From assembly GCF_001598475.1 (NCBI RefSeq), contig NZ_BCZA01000001.1:372001-436000 (forward strand): 64,000 bases of DNA, read 5' to 3'. The DNA comes from Pantoea agglomerans NBRC 102470. GTDB lineage: Bacteria > Pseudomonadota > Gammaproteobacteria > Enterobacterales > Enterobacteriaceae. The notes below the pieces were generated by a model that was not told where the DNA came from, ran no database searches, and was given only the letters and a program-made list of their open reading frames with translations. This document shows, piece after piece, positions 57,827 through 64,000 of this stretch (positions within the stretch are counted from its first letter, which is position 1; each line of letters opens with the position of its first letter). The translations under genes were made by a program, and so were the position numbers.

Positions 57827-58378
57827 ATTAAAGGCGGAAAACGAGTACTACCGACGCGTCCGAACAAAATCAACAGTGAAATCCGCGCAACTGAAGTGCG
57901 CTTAACAGGCATGGATGGCGAGCCGATTGGCATTGTCACATTACGCGAAGCTTTGGAAAAAGCCGAGGAAGCGGGCGGCGACTTAGTCGAAATCAGCCCG
58001 AATGCCGAACCGCCGGTCTGCCGCATCATGGATTACGGCAAGTTCCTCTATGAAAAAAGCAAATCTTCTAAGGAACAGAAGAAGAAGCAAAAAGTTATTC
58101 AGGTTAAGGAAATCAAATTCCGTCCTGGAACCGATGATGGCGACTATCAGGTCAAACTACGCAACCTGATTCGCTTTCTGGAAGAAGGCGATAAAGCCAA
58201 AATCACGCTGCGTTTCCGCGGTCGTGAGATGGCGCACCAGCAGATCGGTATGGAAGTGCTTAACCGCGTCCGTAAAGACCTGTGTGAAGATCTGGATTTG
58301 GCCATTGTCGAATCCTTCCCTTCGAAGATCGAAGGCCGCCAGATGATCATGGTGCTCGCTCCTAAGAAGAAACAGTAG
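57827..58378 (+). CDS. infC: Translation initiation factor IF-3, ATT start
   Basis: 183 residues. IF3 checks the start codon and keeps the 30S subunit free. The start is ATT at 57827, followed by AAAGGCGGAAAACGA, exactly as in E. coli infC, with TTGGAGGAA as ribosome site overlapping the thrS end. The rare codon underlies IF3 autoregulation. The first in-frame ATG (57911) is internal, at LTGMDGEP. Domains: N ([20 protein letters not shown]), lysine-rich linker, C (ALL of [17 protein letters not shown]). Confidence 0.98.
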   Translation: MKGGKRVLPTRPNKINSEIRATEVRLTGMDGEPIGIVTLREALEKAEEAGGDLVEISPNAEPPVCRIMDYGKFLYEKSKSSKEQKKKQKVIQVKEIKFRPGTDDGDYQVKLRNLIRFLEEGDKAKITLRFRGREMAHQQIGMEVLNRVRKDLCEDLDLAIVESFPSKIEGRQMIMVLAPKKKQ

Positions 58379-58394
58379 GCTTTCAAGTAACACT

Positions 58395-58422
58395 AACCGC
58401 GCAGCGTTCGCGCTGTGCGGTT
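58395..58422 (+). other. Hairpin in the infC-rpmI spacer
   Basis: AACCGCGCAGCG-TTCG-CGCTGTGCGGTT, a stable stem capped by TTCG in the 99-bp infC-rpmI spacer. In E. coli ribosomal protein L20 represses rpmI through RNA structures in this region; whether this hairpin takes part is inference. Confidence 0.5.
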
Positions 58423-58453
58423 AACTGTTCGCCTGTCTGGGTCATGTTATTAA

Positions 58454-58675
<222 letters not shown>

Positions 58676-58717
58676 GTAATTTTTTCATTAAATCAGAATA
58701 TTAAACAGGAGAGCTAA

Positions 58718-59074
<357 letters not shown>

Positions 59075-59083
59075 GTCAGATGG

Positions 59084-59107
59084 AAAAGGGAGCTTGCTCC
59101 CTTTTTT
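59084..59107 (+). terminator. Terminator after rplT
   Basis: Stem AAAAGGGAGC (59084-59093) / GCTCCCTTTT (59096-59105) with a short TT loop and T-run. Confidence 0.9.
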
Positions 59108-59196
59108 ATTGCCTGTAACTTACGCAAAAGATTGACATTTTCGTCGCTGAGCATTTCAATAGACTCCCTGTATCGCATGACAAGGTAACCGCAAGC

Positions 59197-59241
59197 ATGA
59201 ACGCTGCTATTTTCCGTTTCTTTTTTTACTTTAGCGCCTGA
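59197..59241 (+). CDS. pheM: PheST operon leader peptide PheM
   Basis: 14-codon ORF, MNAAIFRFFFYFSA, differing from E. coli PheM only at the last residue. Five Phe codons sense charged tRNA(Phe): ribosome stalling when Phe-tRNA is scarce prevents the downstream attenuator from forming. Located between rplT and pheS. Confidence 0.97.
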   Translation: MNAAIFRFFFYFSA

Positions 59242-59287
59242 CATCCAGGGGCTTTTGCGCATAAGAAAAGAAACGAAAAATCGCGCT

Positions 59288-59316
59288 AAAAGCCTCCCTC
59301 GTGGAGGCTTTTTTGT
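59288..59316 (+). terminator. pheST attenuator
   Basis: Stem AGCCTCC (59291-59297) / GGAGGCT (59303-59309) followed by six T. It lies 50 bp after pheM and 73 bp before pheS, in the attenuator position. Confidence 0.92.
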
Positions 59317-59370
59317 TTCTGGCGCTAGCATATTGGACCGGCAGGTCCCAACGAGAACTGACCAGCCTGA

Positions 59371-60372
<1,002 letters not shown>

Positions 60373-60386
60373 GGGCAGGATATCCA

Positions 60387-62774
60387 ATGAAATTCAGTGA
60401 ACTCTGGTTACGCGAATGGGTAAATCCAGCCCTGGACAGCGCTGCGCTGTCTGAACAAATCACTATGGCCGGTCTGGAAGTTGACGGCGTTGATCCGGTT
60501 GCCGGTGCGTTCCACGGCGTCGTGGTCGGGGAAGTGGTGGAGTGCGGCCAGCACCCGAATGCAGACAAGCTGCGTGTGACCAAAATCAATGTGGGCGGCG
60601 ATCGCCTGCTGGATATCGTCTGTGGCGCGCCGAACTGCCGTCAGGGACTGAAAGTCGCGGTCGCCACCGTCGGCGCCGTGCTGCCAGGTGATTTCAAAAT
60701 CAAAGCGGCTAAACTGCGTGGCGAGCCGTCTGAAGGCATGCTCTGCTCTTTCTCCGAGCTGGGGATTTCCGACGACCACAACGGCATCATCGAACTGCCA
60801 GCCGATGCGCCGATTGGCACCGACATCCGCGCCTACCTGCAGCTTGATGACAACACCATTGAAATCAGCGTCACGCCTAACCGCGCTGACTGTCTGGGTC
60901 TGATCGGTATCGCCCGTGATGTCGCCGTCCTCAACGGTTTGCCACTGAACGTGCCGGAGATGCAGCCGGTCGCTGCGACGCTGAACGACACTTTCCCGAT
61001 TCAGGTTGATGCGACAGAAGCCTGTCCACGCTATCTGGGCCGTGTAGTAAAAGGCATAAACGTTGCTGCTGCCACGCCATTGTGGATGAAAGAGAAGCTG
61101 CGTCGTTGTGGTATTCGTTCTATCGATCCGGTGGTGGATATCACTAACTACGTTCTGCTGGAGCTGGGTCAGCCGATGCACGCCTTCGATCTCGACCGCA
61201 TCGACGGCGGTATCGTGGTGCGTATGGCGAAAGAAGGCGAAAAGCTGACGCTGCTGGATGGCACTGAAGCCAGCCTGCAGAGTGATACCTTAGTGATCGC
61301 CGATCATCAGAAAGCGCTGGCGATGGCTGGTATCTTTGGTGGCGAACATTCGGGCGTGAACGGCGAAACGCAGAATATCCTGTTCGAGTGCGCTTACTTT
61401 GATCCGCTCTCTATTACCGGCCGCGCCCGTCGTCATGGTCTGCATACCGACGCGTCACATCGCTACGAGCGTGGTGTTGACCCGGCGCTGCAACACACCG
61501 CACTGGAGCGTGCTACCCAGCTGCTGCTGTCAATCTGCGGCGGTGAAGCGGGCCCGATCATCGATCAGACTCATCAGGCAGCCCTGCCTGTGCCAGCGAC
61601 GATCACGCTGCGTCGTGAAAAGCTGGACCGTCTGATTGGCCACGTGATCGCGGATGAGCAGGTGACTGACATTCTGACGCGTCTCGGCTGTGAAGTGACC
61701 GTGGGAGAAGGGCAGTGGCAGGCCGTCGCCCCGAGCTGGCGCTTCGATATGGCGATTGAAGAAGATCTGGTTGAAGAAGTGGCCCGTATTTATGGCTACA
61801 ACAACATTCCGGATGTGCCGGTACAGGCGGGTCTGGTGATGACTCAGCATCGCGAAGCGAATCTGTCGCTGAAGCGCGCGAAAAACCTGCTGGTGGATAA
61901 GGGCTATCAGGAAGCGATTACCTACAGCTTCGTCGATCCGAAAATTCAGCAGCTGCTGCACCCGGGTGAAGAGGCGCTGTTGCTGCCGAGCCCAATCTCC
62001 AGCGATATGTCGACCATGCGTCTCTCACTCTGGACCGGCCTGCTCAGCGCGGTAGTCTACAACCAGAACCGTCAGCAGAGCCGCGTGCGCCTGTTTGAGA
62101 GCGGCTTACGCTTTGTGCCGGATACCCAGGCAGATTTGGGCATCCGTCAGGATCTTATGCTGGCTGGCGTCATCAGCGGTAACCGCGTTGAAGAGCACTG
62201 GGATCTGGCGCGTCAGACAGTTGACTTCTATGATTTGAAAGGCGATTTAGAATCGCTGCTCGATTTAACCGGCAAACTGGATGACATCAGCTTCCGTGCT
62301 GAAGCGAATCCGGCGTTGCATCCAGGACAGAGCGCGGCGATTTATTTGCATGATGAACATATCGGATTTATCGGCGTGGTTCATCCTGAGCTGGAACGTA
62401 AGCTTGATCTCAATGGCCGCACCTTAGTCTTTGAACTGCTTTGGAATAAGGTCGCAGACCGCGTCCTGCCTGACGCGCGCGAGATTTCTCGCTTCCCGGC
62501 GAACCGTCGTGATATTGCCGTTGTGGTGGCTGAAAACGTCCCCGCAGCAGATATCATCGCGGAGTGTAAGAAAGTTGGCGTAAATCAGGTAGTTGGCGTA
62601 AACTTGTTTGACGTGTACCGCGGTAAGGGCGTTTCTGAGGGCTACAAGAGCCTCGCAATCAGCCTGATTTTGCAGGATACCAGCCGGACACTCGAAGAAG
62701 AGGAGATTGCCGCGACCGTTGGCAAATGCGTTGCGGCATTAAAAGAGCGATTCCAGGCAACCTTGAGGGATTGA
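60387..62774 (+). CDS. pheT: Phenylalanyl-tRNA synthetase beta subunit
   Basis: 795 residues, full length. EMAP-like tRNA-binding domain (about 39-148), B3/B4 editing domain (about 210-390; [17 protein letters not shown]), B5 domain, a catalytically inert synthetase-like core, and a C-terminal anticodon-binding FDX-ACB domain ([18 protein letters not shown]). Start 14 bp after pheS; ihfA follows 4 bp after its stop. Confidence 0.98.
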
Positions 62775-62778
62775 ACCT

Positions 62779-63081
62779 ATGGCGCTTACAAAAGCTGAGA
62801 TGTCAGAGTACCTGTTTGAGAAACTCGGGCTGAGCAAACGCGATGCCAAAGAGTTAGTAGAGCTGTTTTTCGAAGAGGTACGTCGCGCTTTGGAGAATGG
62901 AGAACAGGTAAAACTGTCTGGGTTTGGTAATTTTGACCTGCGTGACAAAAACCAGCGTCCTGGCAGAAACCCGAAAACGGGTGAAGATATTCCGATTACT
63001 GCGCGTCGCGTAGTAACGTTCCGCCCAGGACAGAAGCTGAAAAGCCGCGTAGAGAACGCTACACCCAAAGAGACTGACTGA
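62779..63081 (+). CDS. ihfA: Integration host factor alpha subunit
   Basis: 100 residues. HU/IHF fold: [20 protein letters not shown], the arm motif [20 protein letters not shown] with the intercalating Pro, and the tail KLKSRVEN. Pairs with IHF-beta to bend DNA. Its ribosome site (TTGAGGGA) lies inside the end of pheT, so it is translated from the pheST transcript and probably an internal promoter. Confidence 0.98.
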
Positions 63082-63094
63082 ATTTCAGCGTTTC

Positions 63095-63121
63095 AAAAAG
63101 GCCGCGCAAGCGGCCTTTTTT
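63095..63121 (+). terminator. Terminator after ihfA
   Basis: Stem AAAAAGGCCG (63095-63104) / CGGCCTTTTT (63111-63120) with loop CGCAAG. Confidence 0.92.
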
Positions 63122-63260
63122 CATGGTTTCAGTACGCAGTAATCCCGCTTCCCGCGCCCGTTATTCTCCCTGACGGCAAAGAGCAAACCGCCTCATCTGC
63201 CTTTCTTTTTTCTGCAATCCCTCTACAATCAAATCTCTGTTTTCTCAGCTAATCCCGCTT

Positions 63261-64000
63261 ATGTCTCTGCTCGACCAGCTCGCGCGCCAGGCCGACCAGC
63301 GCGGCCAGAAATGGCTTATTGTGTTAGCACTTATGCTCTCTGCACTGCTCTGTCTCAGCCTGTGTGCCGGTGACAGCTGGATCGCGCCCTCAGACTGGTT
63401 CACGGAAAGCGGCAGGCTCTTTGTCTGGCAGTTGCGGCTGCCCCGCAGTCTGGCGGTGGTGCTGGTCGGGGCATCGCTGGCGGTATGCGGTGTGGTGATG
63501 CAGGCGCTGTTTACAAATCCGCTGGCGGAGCCCGGCCTGCTCGGCGTCTCAAACGGTGCCGGTATTGGCCTGGTGCTCGGCGTGCTGCTGGGCAGCGGCT
63601 CGCTGTGGAGCCTTGGGCTGGCGGCGATGGCCGGTGCGCTGATTATTACGCTCATCCTGCTGCATTTTGCCCATCGTCAGCTCTCGGTCACCCGGCTGTT
63701 GCTTACCGGCGTGGCGCTGGGGATTATCTGTAGTGCCATCATGACCTGGGCGGTCTACTTCAGCACCAGCCTCGATCTGCGTCAGTTGATGTACTGGATG
63801 ATGGGGGGATTCAGCGGGATTGACTGGCGCTATGGCTGGATGATGCTGGCGCTGCTGCCGGTGATGCTGGCCCTGGGAGCGACCGGGCAGATTCTTAATC
63901 TGCTGGCGCTGGGCGAGACATCTGCCCGCCAGCTCGGACTGTCTCTCTTCTACTGGCGTAACCTGCTGGTGCTCGCCATGGGCTGGCTGGTCGGCATCAG
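63261..64000 (+). CDS. btuC: Vitamin B12 ABC transporter permease BtuC, 3' end outside window
   Basis: About 246 residues from ATG 63261 ([19 protein letters not shown]) to the window edge; BtuC is normally about 330. FecCD-family permease: [56 protein letters not shown] and [12 protein letters not shown]. The frame is unbroken. Follows ihfA as in E. coli; no cobalamin riboswitch was seen before it. The ribosome site is poor, so the exact start is slightly uncertain. Confidence 0.93.
   Translation, partial: MSLLDQLARQADQRGQKWLIVLALMLSALLCLSLCAGDSWIAPSDWFTESGRLFVWQLRLPRSLAVVLVGASLAVCGVVMQALFTNPLAEPGLLGVSNGAGIGLVLGVLLGSGSLWSLGLAAMAGALIITLILLHFAHRQLSVTRLLLTGVALGIICSAIMTWAVYFSTSLDLRQLMYWMMGGFSGIDWRYGWMMLALLPVMLALGATGQILNLLALGETSARQLGLSLFYWRNLLVLAMGWLVGI

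Noticed and set aside
60408-61181. 257-codon minus-strand ORF
   Set aside because: Antisense to pheT; codon-mirror ORF in a GC-rich gene.
63122-63260. Cobalamin riboswitch before btuC
   Set aside because: The 139-bp gap after the ihfA terminator is too short and shows no B12-box-like sequence.

Overview
The window is enterobacterial chromosome. Housekeeping blocks are collinear with Escherichia coli (hemA-prfA-prmC-sirB2-sirB1-kdsA-chaA-chaB-chaC; astCADBE-spy-cho-nadE-osmE; tcyP-ydjM; hxpB-yniB-yniA-ydiZ-ydiY; thrS-infC-rpmI-rplT-pheM-pheST-ihfA-btuC). The proteins are clearly diverged from E. coli and the blocks are separated by non-E. coli insertions, which suggests Erwiniaceae, most likely Pantoea or a close relative. 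That placement is inference from protein resemblance and gene order; no search was run. No tRNA, rRNA, CRISPR array or complete insertion sequence was seen.

Layout. 1-7990: haem, translation-termination, KDO and cation-transport genes, opening with a truncated hemA. 7990-26870: an insertion between chaC and ychO, which are near neighbours in E. coli. It holds (a) a compact minus-strand operon that looks like part of a type VI secretion system (lipoprotein, TssL-OmpA, short TssM, TagF, FHA protein, PP2C phosphatase, an unknown periplasmic protein, Ser/Thr kinase) with no tail, baseplate, Hcp, VgrG or ClpV gene; (b) a repeat-rich stretch with two copies of a 164-bp fold-back element; (c) a DUF6404 gene and mazEF, flanked by a degenerate copy of a regulator's 3' end; (d) a DeoR-family regulator facing an ABC sugar or polyol importer with two short-chain dehydrogenases. 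26990-33540: ychO, a YmgB/AriR-like small protein, an OhrR regulator, a chemoreceptor and a GGDEF-EAL protein. 33546-42510: a general porin, a long AT-rich control region, the complete arginine succinyltransferase operon with a strong sigma-54 promoter candidate, and spy. 42511-55700: cho and ydjM (both with LexA-like boxes), yddG, nadE, a Bcr/CflA transporter, osmE, tcyP, kduID with a KdgR box, hxpB, yniB, yniA, ydiZ and ydiY. 55895-64000: thrS to btuC, including infC with its rare ATT start and the PheM leader peptide with its attenuator.

Functional themes. The T6SS-like operon keeps the inner-membrane anchor proteins and the whole threonine-phosphorylation switch (kinase, phosphatase, FHA target, TagF) but has lost or never had the injection machine, and its TssM lacks most of the periplasmic domain. 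It is the best candidate here for an unusual system. The ABC locus has a complete importer plus two oxidoreductases but no sugar kinase, so oxidation of the imported compound is a reasonable guess. Several small palindromic elements with terminal inverted repeats (5139-5233, 17637-17800, 17876-18040, 24717-24923) suggest a genome with active or recently active miniature repeats.
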